A stretch of DNA of 64,000 nucleotides. Source: Streptomyces flavochromogenes. GTDB taxonomy: Bacteria > Actinomycetota > Actinomycetes > Streptomycetales > Streptomycetaceae. The notes below the pieces were generated by a model, which saw only the letters and a list, made by a program, of their open reading frames with translations, was not told the origin of the DNA and ran no database searches. Numbering within the stretch: the stretch's first letter is position 1; each line of letters begins with the position of its first letter. The stretch lies in assembly GCF_000717595.1 (NCBI RefSeq), contig NZ_JNZO01000005.1:124001-188000 (forward strand). Direction: 5' to 3'. Shown piece by piece: positions 48,546-57,169 of the stretch. The translations under genes and the position numbers were made by a program.

Positions 48546-49118
48546 TCAGACGCCGAGTGAGGGGAGCACGACGGCGTCGACGTACGCGCTGAGGAACGCG
48601 CGGTCGACCGGCTGATCGTCGATCAGCGGCCGGGCGATGAACGCACCGATCAACATGTGGGGGATGAGTTTCAGCGCCGGGTTCCCGGCGTCGACCTCAC
48701 CCCTGCGGACCGCTCTGCGCAGCACTTCGTCGAGGCCGTTCATCTCGGGTTCGATGAGCAGCTCGCGCAGCGCCCGGTGCAGTTCGGGGTTGGTGTGGAC
48801 GGCCTGGGCGAGGCCCCGCATCAGCGCGGAGTCCTTCTCCATCTGACAGTCGTCCGTCCGTGACATCAGTTCGTGGAAGTCGCCGCGCAGCGAGCCGGTG
48901 TCGATCTCGGAGAGATCGGCCGGCTTGTTGGCACGCAACGCCCTGGCGACCAGCTCGGGCTTGCTCCCCCACTGGCGGTAGAGGGTGGCCTTGCTGGAGT
49001 GGGTGCGGGCGGCGACGGCGTCCATGGTGAGGGCGTCGTAGCCGACCTCGCGGAGGAGGTCGAGCACGGCTCCGTGCAGCTCGGACTCACGCTCTGGGGT
49101 GAGCCTGCTGCGGGCCAT
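48546..49118 (-). CDS. TetR-family repressor of the MMPL pump
   Basis: TetR regulator of 190 aa. The helix-turn-helix is at about 30-52 (MDAVAARTHSSKATLYRQWG); the ligand domain contains ALMRGLAQAVHTNPELHRALRE and is of the TetR_C_16-like type. AGGAG precedes the ATG at 49118. Two identical-pattern 15-bp operators lie in its promoter. It precedes the MMPL gene by 104 bp on the same strand and is divergent from the tricorn gene. Most likely an autorepressor that opens the pump gene when its substrate appears. Confidence 0.9.
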   Translation of the reverse strand: MARSRLTPERESELHGAVLDLLREVGYDALTMDAVAARTHSSKATLYRQWGSKPELVARALRANKPADLSEIDTGSLRGDFHELMSRTDDCQMEKDSALMRGLAQAVHTNPELHRALRELLIEPEMNGLDEVLRRAVRRGEVDAGNPALKLIPHMLIGAFIARPLIDDQPVDRAFLSAYVDAVVLPSLGV

Positions 49119-49135
49119 GACCGGACTCCTGCCGA

Positions 49136-49196
49136 ACGAAACGGTTTCGTACAGTACGAAGATACCCCCGCCTCCAGCGAAACGAAACCGTTTCGT
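49136..49196. promoter_or_regulatory. Twin TetR operators
   Basis: ACGAAAC-G-GTTTCGT (49136-49150) and ACGAAAC-C-GTTTCGT (49182-49196) are perfect 15-bp palindromes, centres 46 bp apart. Between them on the minus strand is a -10-like TATCTT (49162-49157) with GTTTCG, part of the distal operator, at -35 spacing of 18 nt. The proximal operator falls just after the expected start. Both promoters, TetR-MMPL and tricorn, could be covered. Confidence 0.82.
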
Positions 49197-49294
49197 ACGT
49201 GTCCTGGGCCACACCGGAGCCGCGTCACGACAGGGAAGACGCCCGCAAGCACGTACGAGTTGCCACACCCCCTTCGCGCGGAAAGCATGAGGAG

Positions 49295-52200
49295 GTGAGT
49301 GACGACGTCGCGTATCTCCGTTTTCCGCACCTCCACGACGACCTGCTGTGCTTCGCCGCCGAGGACGATCTCTGGATCGCCCCGCTCGTCCCCGAGGGCG
49401 ACCGCCCCGGCCGGGCCTGGCGGCTCACCGTCGACCGGACGCGGGTCGGCCACCCGCGCTTCTCGCCGGACGGCCGGCAGATCGCGTACACGAACTGGCG
49501 CAGCCTCGACCCAGAGATCCATCTCGTCCCCATCGAAGGCGGGGCCGCCCGGCGGCTCACCTTCTGGGGCTCGACCGACACCCGCGTCTGCGGCTGGACA
49601 CCCCCCGACAAGGACGGCCGCTCGGACATCCTCGCCGTCTCCTCGCACGGGCAGCCCTTCTCGTACTTCTCCTGGGCATACAACGTCCCCACCGACGGCT
49701 CCCCCGGCCTCCGCCTCCCCTGGGGCCCGGTCTCCGACATCGCCGTCACCGAGCAGTTCGCCGACAGGAAGGCAGACGGGACGGCCGGCAAGGGAGCCGG
49801 TGAGGGACAGGAGGCCGAGCGCCGCACCCTCCTCCTCACCGGGAAGCCGCCCCATGAGCCGGCCGCCTGGAAGCGCTACCTCGGCGGCGCCACCGGCCGC
49901 CTCTGGCTGCACGGCGAGCGGCTGCTCGCCGACATCGGCGGCCACATCGACTGTCCGATGGCCGTCGACGGCCGGGTCGCGTTCCTCTCCGACCACGAGG
50001 GCGTCGGCAACCTCTACTCCTGTCTGCCCGACGGCACCGACCTGCTCCGGCACACCGACCACGACGCGTTCTACGCCCGGCACGCCTCCAGCGACGGACG
50101 CCGGGTCGTCTACCAGTGCGCCGGCGACCTGTGGATCGTCGACGCCCTCACCGCCGGCTCCCGCCCCCGGAGACTGGAGGTCCGGCTCGGCGGCCAACGC
50201 GTCGGCCGGCGCCCGTACCAGGTGCCCGCCGCCCACCACGTCGACGCCGTCTCCGTCGACGAGACCGGCCGGGCAAGCGCCGTCTCCGTACGCGGCAGCC
50301 TCTACTGGCTGACCCACCGCGACGGCCCGGCCCGCACGATCGTCGACACCCCGGGCGTCCGCGTCAGGCTGCCCGAGATGCTGGGCAGCGGCGGCCAGGT
50401 CGCGTACGTCACCGACGCCGAGGGCGAGGACGCCGTCGAGGTCGCCTACCTGCCGCGCGCCAGCGGCGACCGGCCGCCCCGCCGCCTCGCCTCGGGCGAA
50501 CTCGGACGGGTCGAGGAACTCGTCGCCGACTCGGACGGCGAACGGCTCGCCATCGCCTCCCACGACGGCCGGCTGCTCCTCCTCGACGCCACCGAGGACT
50601 CTGGGGGAGGCGAGGTCACCGAACTCATCCGGTCCGTCAACGGCCCCGTCCGCGACCTGGCCTTCTCCCCCGACGGCGGCTGGCTCACCTGGTCGCACCC
50701 GGGCATCGGCCGCTCCCTGCGCTCGATCAAGATGGCCCGGATCTCCGGCCCCGGCGCCCGGACCGTCGTCGACGTCACCAACGGGCGCTTCGAGGACGAG
50801 AACCCCGTCTTCACCCGGGACGGCCGCTACCTCGCCTTCCTGTCCTGGCGCGGCTTCGACCCGGTGTACGACGTGCACACCGGCGACCTGTCGTTCCCGC
50901 TCGGCTGCCGCCCCTACCTGGTCCCCCTCTCCTCTGCGACCCCCTCGCCGTTCGCGCTGCTCCCCGACGGGCGCCCGGCCGCCGGCGGTCTGGACCCGGC
51001 CGACGACGACACGGAGGCGACCGCCGACGGCACGGTCACCGTCGAGATCGAGGGACTCCCCGACCGGGTCACCCCCTTCCCGGTCGCCGCCTCCAAGTAC
51101 TCCGCCCTGCACCCGGTGAGCGGCGGCGGCCTGGTCTGGCTGCGCTGGCCCATCTCGGGCGCGCTCGGCGAGACCTTCGCCAACCCGACCGACACCTCGG
51201 GCAAGCCCACCCTGGAGCACTTCTCCATCACCAAGGCCCGCAAGAGCGAACTCGCCAAGGACCTCGACTGGTTCGCGGTCAGCGGCGACGGCTCCCGGCT
51301 CGTCGTCGCCGACGAGGGCGACCTGCGGGCCGTGCCCGCCACCGAGTCCGGGGACGGCGACTCCACCGTCTACCTGGACCTGCGGCGCATCCTCCACGAG
51401 GTCGAACCGGGCGCCGAGTGGCGGCAGGCCTTCGACGAGGCGGGCCGGATCGTCCGCGCCTACTTCTGGGAGCCCGACATGGGCGGGGTCGACTGGACGG
51501 CGGTCCTCGACCAGTACCGGCCGCTCGTCGAACGGGTCGCCTCCCCCGACGAGTTCGCCGACCTGCTCCGCGAGGTCCTCGGCGAACTGGGCACCTCCCA
51601 CGCGTACGTCACCCCCGCCCGCCGCAACGAGGGGCCCCCGCACTACCAGCGGCCGATGGGCCTCCTCGGCGCCAACCTCGTGCCCCGCGAGGCCGGCTGG
51701 ACGGTGAAGCGCATCCTGCCCGGCGAGTCCTCCGACTCCAAGGCCCGCTCCCCGCTCGCCGGCACGGGCATCCGCGAGGGCGCGGTCCTCACCCATGTCG
51801 ACGGCCGGCCCGTGGACCCGGTCTCCGGCCCGTACCCGCTGCTCTCCGGCACCGGCGGCACCACCGTCGAGCTCACCTTCACCCCCGCCGAGGGCGAGGG
51901 CCGGGCCCGCCGCGTCGCCGTCGTCCCGCTGATCGACGAACGTCCGCTGCGCTACCAGGACTGGGTGGCCAAACGCCGGGCGGTGGTACGGGAGGTCAGC
52001 GGCGGCCGCTGCGGCTACCTCCACATCCCCGACATGGGCGGCTCGGGCTGGGCCCAGTTCAACCGCGACCTGCGCATGGAGGTCTCCCGGCCGGCCCTCA
52101 TCGTCGACGTACGGGGCAACGCCGGCGGCAACATCAGCGAGCTCGTCATAGAGAAACTCACCCGCAGGATCCTCGGCTGGGACCTCACCCGCAACGCCCA

Positions 52201-52645
52201 GCCCGTCGCGTACGCCTCCAACGCCCCGCGCGGCCCGGTGGTCGCCCTCGCCGACGAGGCCACCTCCTCCGACGGCGACATGATCACCGCCGCGTTCAAG
52301 CTCCTCGGCCTGGGGCCCGTCGTCGGCCAGCGCACCTGGGGCGGAGTCGTCGGCATGACCGGCCGCCACCGCCTCGGCGACGGCACCCAGATCACGGTCC
52401 CGATGAACGCGGCCTGGTTCCCCGAGTACGGCTGGTCCCTGGAGAACCACGGCGTCGAACCGGACCTCGCCGTCCTGCGCACCCCCCTCGACTGGGCGGA
52501 GGGCCGGCACGGCCAGCTCGACGACGCGGTCGAGGTGGCCCTCGCCCTCCTCGCGGAGACCCCGGCGGCGAGCCCCCCGGGCTACGTGGACCTCCCAGAC
52601 CGCTCCCGCCCGAAACTGCCGCCGCGAGCGACGGACGAGGAGTGA
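49295..52645 (+). CDS. Tricorn protease homologue
   Basis: Large cytosolic peptidase of 1116 aa that trims proteasome or Clp products into small peptides. Order: N-terminal six-blade propeller (about 5-330, YLRFPHLHDDLLCFAAEDDLW), second propeller (about 335-660), tricorn C1 helical domain, PDZ domain (about 800-880) and C-terminal serine-protease core. The catalytic residues align with Thermoplasma tricorn H746, S965 and E1023 as H769 (GTSHAYV), S992 followed by D993 (TSSDGD) and E1050 (LENHGVEPD). GTG at 49295 directly follows GAGGAG, closer than usual; no better start is visible. Length and motifs complete. It shares a control region with the TetR-MMPL operon. Confidence 0.92.
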   Translation: MSDDVAYLRFPHLHDDLLCFAAEDDLWIAPLVPEGDRPGRAWRLTVDRTRVGHPRFSPDGRQIAYTNWRSLDPEIHLVPIEGGAARRLTFWGSTDTRVCGWTPPDKDGRSDILAVSSHGQPFSYFSWAYNVPTDGSPGLRLPWGPVSDIAVTEQFADRKADGTAGKGAGEGQEAERRTLLLTGKPPHEPAAWKRYLGGATGRLWLHGERLLADIGGHIDCPMAVDGRVAFLSDHEGVGNLYSCLPDGTDLLRHTDHDAFYARHASSDGRRVVYQCAGDLWIVDALTAGSRPRRLEVRLGGQRVGRRPYQVPAAHHVDAVSVDETGRASAVSVRGSLYWLTHRDGPARTIVDTPGVRVRLPEMLGSGGQVAYVTDAEGEDAVEVAYLPRASGDRPPRRLASGELGRVEELVADSDGERLAIASHDGRLLLLDATEDSGGGEVTELIRSVNGPVRDLAFSPDGGWLTWSHPGIGRSLRSIKMARISGPGARTVVDVTNGRFEDENPVFTRDGRYLAFLSWRGFDPVYDVHTGDLSFPLGCRPYLVPLSSATPSPFALLPDGRPAAGGLDPADDDTEATADGTVTVEIEGLPDRVTPFPVAASKYSALHPVSGGGLVWLRWPISGALGETFANPTDTSGKPTLEHFSITKARKSELAKDLDWFAVSGDGSRLVVADEGDLRAVPATESGDGDSTVYLDLRRILHEVEPGAEWRQAFDEAGRIVRAYFWEPDMGGVDWTAVLDQYRPLVERVASPDEFADLLREVLGELGTSHAYVTPARRNEGPPHYQRPMGLLGANLVPREAGWTVKRILPGESSDSKARSPLAGTGIREGAVLTHVDGRPVDPVSGPYPLLSGTGGTTVELTFTPAEGEGRARRVAVVPLIDERPLRYQDWVAKRRAVVREVSGGRCGYLHIPDMGGSGWAQFNRDLRMEVSRPALIVDVRGNAGGNISELVIEKLTRRILGWDLTRNAQPVAYASNAPRGPVVALADEATSSDGDMITAAFKLLGLGPVVGQRTWGGVVGMTGRHRLGDGTQITVPMNAAWFPEYGWSLENHGVEPDLAVLRTPLDWAEGRHGQLDDAVEVALALLAETPAASPPGYVDLPDRSRPKLPPRATDEE

Positions 52646-52718
52646 GCGGACAGACCCCGAGGGGTGGCTCGTCGATCGGGCCGGAGCCGCGAGCCCGGCA
52701 TGATCGGCAGGACGGGCC

Positions 52719-53225
52719 CTAGGCGGCGCTCCGTCCCACGCCGTCGGCCAGGTCCAGCTCGTACGACGTCCCCGCCCGCCCGTCGAGCGTCACGCTCCCG
52801 ACCGCACCGAACCCGACGCGCCCCAGCACGACCCTCGACCCGTCGTTGTCGAGGGTCGTGACGGCGGTCAGCCGGCTGAGCCCGTACTCCTCACGCGCCA
52901 GCCGGCACACCTCCCGCACCCCGGCCGTCGCCACGCCCCGCCCGGTCGCCCTCTCGGCCACCCGGTACCCCAGCTCGGCGGCCCCGTCGGCGACGTCGAC
53001 GAGGTTGAACCGCCCGAGGATCTCGCCGCCCTCCCCCACGAGCACATGGAAGTGGATCCCCCCGGCCTCCTGCTCGTCGAGCAGCGCCCGGTGCCGCTCC
53101 TCGAAGTCGGTGAAGTACGCGTCCCCCCGGTCGGGCACGGACGCGGCGAAGTACCCCCGGTTCTCCCGCTCGAAGGCGAGCAGGGCGGGGGCGTGATCGG
53201 ATCGCAGTCGCTCAAGTACGGCCAT
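52719..53225 (-). CDS. GNAT N-acetyltransferase (RimJ-like)
   Basis: Acetyl-CoA-dependent acetyltransferase of 168 aa, RimJ/RimL type, acting on a protein N-terminus, amino acid or small amine. Acetyl-CoA loop: RVAERATGRGVATAGVREVCRLA; also LGRFNLVDV and the late LDNDGSRVVLGRVGF. ATG at 53225 has TACGGT (53233-53238) 7 nt upstream and no ribosome site, so it looks leaderless. Convergent with the tricorn gene. Substrate unknown. Confidence 0.88.
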   Translation of the reverse strand: MAVLERLRSDHAPALLAFERENRGYFAASVPDRGDAYFTDFEERHRALLDEQEAGGIHFHVLVGEGGEILGRFNLVDVADGAAELGYRVAERATGRGVATAGVREVCRLAREEYGLSRLTAVTTLDNDGSRVVLGRVGFGAVGSVTLDGRAGTSYELDLADGVGRSAA

Positions 53226-53294
53226 GGGCGCCACCGTACGAAGATCCGGCGCCCGGTGCGTACGACTTTTCGGCCCGTCGTGATCACACGCGCG

Positions 53295-53324
53295 GAGGCG
53301 CACCCGGCATACCGGGTGCGCCTC
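53295..53324 (-). terminator. Terminator after the CsbD gene
   Basis: Perfect 13-bp stem GAGGCGCACCCGG (53295-53307) with its complement (53312-53324), 4-nt loop, 25 nt beyond the CsbD stop. Confidence 0.82.
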
Positions 53325-53349
53325 GCTCGACACAGCACGCGAAGGCGTG

Positions 53350-53535
53350 TCAGGCGTCGTAGTCCTGGTCGAGACGGTCCTGGGCGTCCTGCTGGACCCT
53401 GCGCGTCTCGTCGTCGGGGCGGCCACGGCCCTGGGAGGCGCGCGAGGACGCCTCGTCCTTCGCCTTGCCCATGGCCTGCTTGGCCTGCTGCTTCAGCTGC
53501 TCCGACTTGTCCTTGAACTGTTCTGCCTTGCCCAT
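53350..53535 (-). CDS. CsbD-family stress protein
   Basis: Small soluble hydrophilic protein of 61 aa, almost all helical and charged: KAEQFKDKSEQLKQQAKQAM, GKAKDEASSRASQ. CsbD proteins are abundant general-stress proteins controlled by SigB-type factors in Bacillus and Streptomyces; the biochemical role is unknown. GGAG lies before the ATG at 53535. I could not find a clear SigB promoter upstream. Own terminator, so monocistronic. The 154-bp gap upstream to the SDR gene holds no other feature I can support. Confidence 0.87.
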   Translation of the reverse strand: MGKAEQFKDKSEQLKQQAKQAMGKAKDEASSRASQGRGRPDDETRRVQQDAQDRLDQDYDA

Positions 53536-53689
53536 GAACGTTCACTCCTAGACGGGTGAGAGGGGGACGGAGGCGATGTACCTCCTGAACCTCGACCAGC
53601 CTTGCATGAGCGAACATTCCACGCATTTCGATCAGTTACGGACAGCTACCGCGCGACGGGGTCCCTCCCGCCGCGCGGCCGCGGCCCCG

Positions 53690-54580
53690 TCAGCGCGCCG
53701 TCGAACCGCCCGTCCGCGCCTCCTCGTCGGCGGCGCCGCCCGCGCCCACCAGACCCTTGGAGACCGAGCCGAGGCGCGGCTCGAAGCGCTTCATCTCGCG
53801 CTTCCCGACGGTCGCGATCATCCCCGGCAGATAGCCGCGGACCGATTGCATCCCGCGCAGCCACCACTGGGCGTAGACGTGCGGGGAGCGGCGCTCGATG
53901 CCCGCGACGATCCGGTCGACGGCCGGGCCGAGGGGGTACGTGCGGTTCGCCGGCCACGGCAGCCGCTGCCGCAGCTCCTTCATCACGTCGTCCTGGTCGG
54001 CACCCCGCACCATGTCGGTGTCGGTCCAGGACAGATAGCCGACGCCGACCTTCACGCCCTTGTACGCGACCTCGGCGCGCAGGCTGTGCGCGAAGGCCTC
54101 GACGCCCGACTTGGACGCGCAGTACGCCGTCATCATCGGGGCGGGGGTGATCGCGGCGAGCGAGGCGATCTGCAGGAAGTACCCCCGCGACTCCATGAGG
54201 ACCGGCAGGAACGCCCGTCCCGTCACCGCGCCGCCGATCAGGTTGACCTCGATGACCCGCCGCCAGGCGGCCGGGTCGGACTCCACGAAGGGGCCGCCGG
54301 CCGCGACGCCGGCGTTGGCGACGACGATGTCGACCTTCCCGAACCGTTCCTTCACCTCGGCCGCGACCCTGGCCATCGCCTCGTGGTCGGTGACGTCGGC
54401 GTGCCACCAGTCGGCCTCGGTGTGCAGCCGCCCGGCGACCTCCTTGAGCTGCTCCGGCTCCAGGCCGACGAGCGCGATCCTCGCGCCGCGCGCGGACAGC
54501 TTGCGGGCGAGGAGCTCCCCGACGCCGCGGGCACCTCCGGTGACGACCGCGACCTGTCCTTCCAGGCTCACCCGGCTCAT
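53690..54580 (-). CDS. SDR oxidoreductase of the BVMO operon
   Basis: Classical SDR of 296 aa: TGGARGVG cofactor loop (about 15-22), VANAGVA, catalytic Ser in QIASLAAITPAP with YCASKSGVEAF (Tyr, Lys). The long C-terminus (about 220-296) with YLPGMIATVGKREMKRFEPRLG resembles mycobacterial SDRs next to mymA-like monooxygenases. ATG at 54580 overlaps the hydrolase stop (ATGA). Last of a three-gene coupled operon. A likely role is oxidising a secondary alcohol to the ketone used by the monooxygenase. Confidence 0.88.
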   Translation of the reverse strand: MSRVSLEGQVAVVTGGARGVGELLARKLSARGARIALVGLEPEQLKEVAGRLHTEADWWHADVTDHEAMARVAAEVKERFGKVDIVVANAGVAAGGPFVESDPAAWRRVIEVNLIGGAVTGRAFLPVLMESRGYFLQIASLAAITPAPMMTAYCASKSGVEAFAHSLRAEVAYKGVKVGVGYLSWTDTDMVRGADQDDVMKELRQRLPWPANRTYPLGPAVDRIVAGIERRSPHVYAQWWLRGMQSVRGYLPGMIATVGKREMKRFEPRLGSVSKGLVGAGGAADEEARTGGSTAR

Positions 54581-55482
54581 GCCTTCTCCTTCACTTCCAG
54601 GTACGTGTCGGTCAGTTCACGGATCCGCGTCGTGACGGCCTCGGGGGCCTCCACGGGTGTCATATGCCCCATACCCGCCAGTTCGTGCAGCCCCACACAC
54701 TGCGGAAGGGCCTCGGCCATGGCGCGGGAGTGGACGGGCGGGGTGAGCCGGTCGGCGGTGCCGACGACGACCGCGACGGGCAGGTCGAGCGCCCGCAGGC
54801 CCGCCTGGAGGTCGAGCTCGGAGAGGACCCTGGACCAGCCGACGCGGGCCCCTCGCGGACAGGCGTGCACGATCCGGGCGCAGGCGTCGACCCGCTCGGG
54901 CGCCGAACCGGGGCCCATCGTCGCGTACTTGAGGATCTTCTTCGAGACGGCGTTGACGGGCCCGAGCGGCGCCTTCGCGCCCAGGACGCCCCGGGTCAGC
55001 CGGGTGCGCCGCTCGCTCGGCCGGCCCGGTACGACGGTGGCCTCGGCGGTGAGCCGCGAGGGCCCGGTGGAGCAGAGCAGCGCGGCCGCCGCGTGCTCCC
55101 GGAAGCCCGGCCGGTCGGCCGCGGCCATCAGGGTCATGCCGCCCATGGAGTGACCGGCGAGGACGGCCTTCTCGCCGGGGACGAGGGTGCTCGCGAGGAC
55201 CGCTTCGAGGTCGTCGGCGAGCGCCCGGGTGGCGTATCCGGAGGGCCCGGCGGGAGCCGGGGACCTGCCGTGGCCGCGCTGGTCGTAGGCGATGACCCGG
55301 TGGTCGGCGGCGAGGGCCCGTATCTGCTCGGCCCAGAAGGCGATCGAGCAGGTCCAGCCGTGGGCGAGGACGACGACGGGCGCGCCCTCGGGGCCGTACA
55401 CCTCGACGTGGATCCGGGCGCCGTCGGCGGAGACGGCGGTGAGTTCGCGGGACGAGGTCAGCGAGGTCAGGTGCCGGCTCAC
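54577..55482 (-). CDS. Alpha/beta hydrolase of the BVMO operon
   Basis: Alpha/beta-fold esterase-like protein of 301 aa. Features: oxyanion-site VLAHGWTCS, nucleophile elbow AGHSMGGMT with catalytic Ser at about 116, acid in VVGTADRLTPP, and His in LAGMGHMTPVEAP. GTG at 55482 overlaps the monooxygenase stop (GTGA), and its own stop overlaps the SDR start. In this operon it would hydrolyse the ester made by the monooxygenase. No signal peptide, so cytosolic. Confidence 0.9.
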   Translation of the reverse strand: MSRHLTSLTSSRELTAVSADGARIHVEVYGPEGAPVVVLAHGWTCSIAFWAEQIRALAADHRVIAYDQRGHGRSPAPAGPSGYATRALADDLEAVLASTLVPGEKAVLAGHSMGGMTLMAAADRPGFREHAAAALLCSTGPSRLTAEATVVPGRPSERRTRLTRGVLGAKAPLGPVNAVSKKILKYATMGPGSAPERVDACARIVHACPRGARVGWSRVLSELDLQAGLRALDLPVAVVVGTADRLTPPVHSRAMAEALPQCVGLHELAGMGHMTPVEAPEAVTTRIRELTDTYLEVKEKA

Positions 55483-57038
55483 TTGGCGGTCTCCTTCCTG
55501 CGGGAGGCGCCGCGGGCCTCGGCCGTGGCGGACTCGGCGGGCTTCACCGGCTTCGGCGCGCGGACGACCTCGTACTCGGAGAGGTCGACCTGCCGGGTCT
55601 CGCGCCGGAACTCGCCGGTCGTGCCCGGCCACAGCGTGGTGTTGCGCCCGTTGGCGTCGAGGTACCAGCTCTCGCAGCCGCCCGCCTTCCAGACCGTCCG
55701 CTCCATCCGGGCCTGCACCTTGCGGTTCCAGGCGCCGACGGCGGAGGGCCGGACGGCGAGGGCGGCGCGGCCGCCCGGCCCAGAGGAGGTGAGCAGAGCC
55801 AGTTGGCGCAGGTAGTCGGCCATGTAGTTCAGCTGGGACTCGATCATCAGGATCATCGAGGAGTTCCCGAGGCCCGTGTTGGGGCCGATGACGGTCATGA
55901 AGTTGGGGAATCCGGCGGCGGTGGCGCCGCGCAGCGCCTCCATGCCGCCCTTCCAGGTCTCGGCGAGCGTCTTCCCCTCGGCACCGACGACGCGCTCGGC
56001 GATCGGCATGTCGGTGACGTGGAAGCCGGTGCCGAAGACGATCGCGTCGACCTCGGTCTCGGTGCCGTCGGCGGCGACCACGGTCGAGCCGCGGACCTCG
56101 CGCAGGCCGGAGGCGACGACGTCGACGTTGGGCTGCGCGATCGCCGGGTAGTACGTGCTGGAGAGCAGGATGCGCTTGCAGCCGATGCGGTACGAGGGCG
56201 TCAGCTTGGCCCGCAGGACCGGGTCCTTGACGGACTTGGCGATGTTGGCCTTGGCGAGCTTCTCGATGAGTCCGAGCTCGTTCGGGTGCTTGGTGAAGGC
56301 GCCGACCTGGAGTTCGCGGATGCCCCAGAGGAGCCCGCGGCGCAGGGTGCCGGTGACGGGCAGGGCGCGGTGGAGCCAGCGCTCGGGGCCGCTGATGGCC
56401 CGGTCCATGCGGCGCATGACCCACGGGGGCGTGCGCTGGAAGAGGGTCAGCTTCCCGACCTGCGGCTGGATCGCGGGCACGATCTGGATGGCGGAGGCGC
56501 CGGTGCCGATCATGGCGACGCGCTTGCCGGTGAGGTCGTAGTCGTGGTCCCAGCGGGCCGAGTGGAAGACCTTGCCGGGGAAGTCGGCGATCCCGGGGAT
56601 GTCCGGGATCTTGGGGTCGGAGAGCGGTCCGGTGGCGGAGACGACGACCTCGGCGCTGAAGGAGCCGGCGCTGGTCTCGATCTCCCAGCGGAGCGCCTCG
56701 GCGTCCCACTCCATCCGTACGACCTCGTGGTTCAGTCGCAGGTGGGGGCGGATACCGAAGGTGTCCGTGACGTGCTCCAGGTACGCGCGGATGTGGCGCT
56801 GTCCGGAGAAGGTCCGCGGCCAGTCGGGGTTGGGCGCGAAGGAGAAGGAGTAGAGGTGGGAGGGGACGTCGCAGGCGCAGCCGGGGTAGCTGTTGTCCCG
56901 CCACGTGCCGCCCACGGAGTCGGCCCGCTCCAGGACCACGAAGTCGGTGATCCCCTCGCGGCGGAGCCGGACGGCGGCGCCGAGGCCACCGAATCCCGAT
57001 CCGATCACCGCCACACGTACCTGCTCGTGCTTCGCCAT
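55479..57038 (-). CDS. Baeyer-Villiger-type flavin monooxygenase
   Basis: FAD/NADPH monooxygenase of 519 aa. FAD loop GSGFGG (13-18), BVMO fingerprint FxGxxxHxxxW at 153-163 (FPGKVFHSARW), NADPH loop GTGASAIQ (178-185) and the late VFGTGFHVTD. These insert oxygen into ketones to give esters or lactones. GGGAGG precedes the ATG at 57038. First gene of the monooxygenase-hydrolase-SDR operon, divergent from a MerR regulator across a palindrome-rich gap. The set resembles the mymA gene group of M. tuberculosis. Substrate unknown; a hydrophobic ketone is likely. Confidence 0.92.
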   Translation of the reverse strand: MAKHEQVRVAVIGSGFGGLGAAVRLRREGITDFVVLERADSVGGTWRDNSYPGCACDVPSHLYSFSFAPNPDWPRTFSGQRHIRAYLEHVTDTFGIRPHLRLNHEVVRMEWDAEALRWEIETSAGSFSAEVVVSATGPLSDPKIPDIPGIADFPGKVFHSARWDHDYDLTGKRVAMIGTGASAIQIVPAIQPQVGKLTLFQRTPPWVMRRMDRAISGPERWLHRALPVTGTLRRGLLWGIRELQVGAFTKHPNELGLIEKLAKANIAKSVKDPVLRAKLTPSYRIGCKRILLSSTYYPAIAQPNVDVVASGLREVRGSTVVAADGTETEVDAIVFGTGFHVTDMPIAERVVGAEGKTLAETWKGGMEALRGATAAGFPNFMTVIGPNTGLGNSSMILMIESQLNYMADYLRQLALLTSSGPGGRAALAVRPSAVGAWNRKVQARMERTVWKAGGCESWYLDANGRNTTLWPGTTGEFRRETRQVDLSEYEVVRAPKPVKPAESATAEARGASRRKETAK

Positions 57039-57066
57039 GCCGCCTCCCGCGTGCCCGGCCAATCAC

Positions 57067-57151
57067 GCCAGCAATCACTGGCACAGTCGGGACTGTAGAG
57101 CAGCTCCATACCGAGCGGTAGGGGTCGGGCGAGGGAAAGTTACCGGCGGTA
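57067..57151. promoter_or_regulatory. Palindrome cluster between BVMO and MerR genes
   Basis: Four inverted repeats in 85 bp: GCCAG/CTGGC (57067-57082), ACAGTC-GG-GACTGT (57083-57096), TACCGAGCGGTA (57109-57120) and TACCG-G-CGGTA (57141-57151). The last two share the half-site TACCG, 31 bp apart centre to centre, and fit binding of one dimeric regulator at both divergent promoters. A -10-like TACAGT for the operon lies at 57097-57092. Confidence 0.65.
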
Positions 57152-57169
57152 CAACATAGGCTGGCGTCC

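Noticed and set aside
48866..52510. 1214-residue minus-strand open frame
   Set aside because: Antisense of the tricorn gene; it lacks any recognisable domain, whereas the plus frame has all catalytic motifs.
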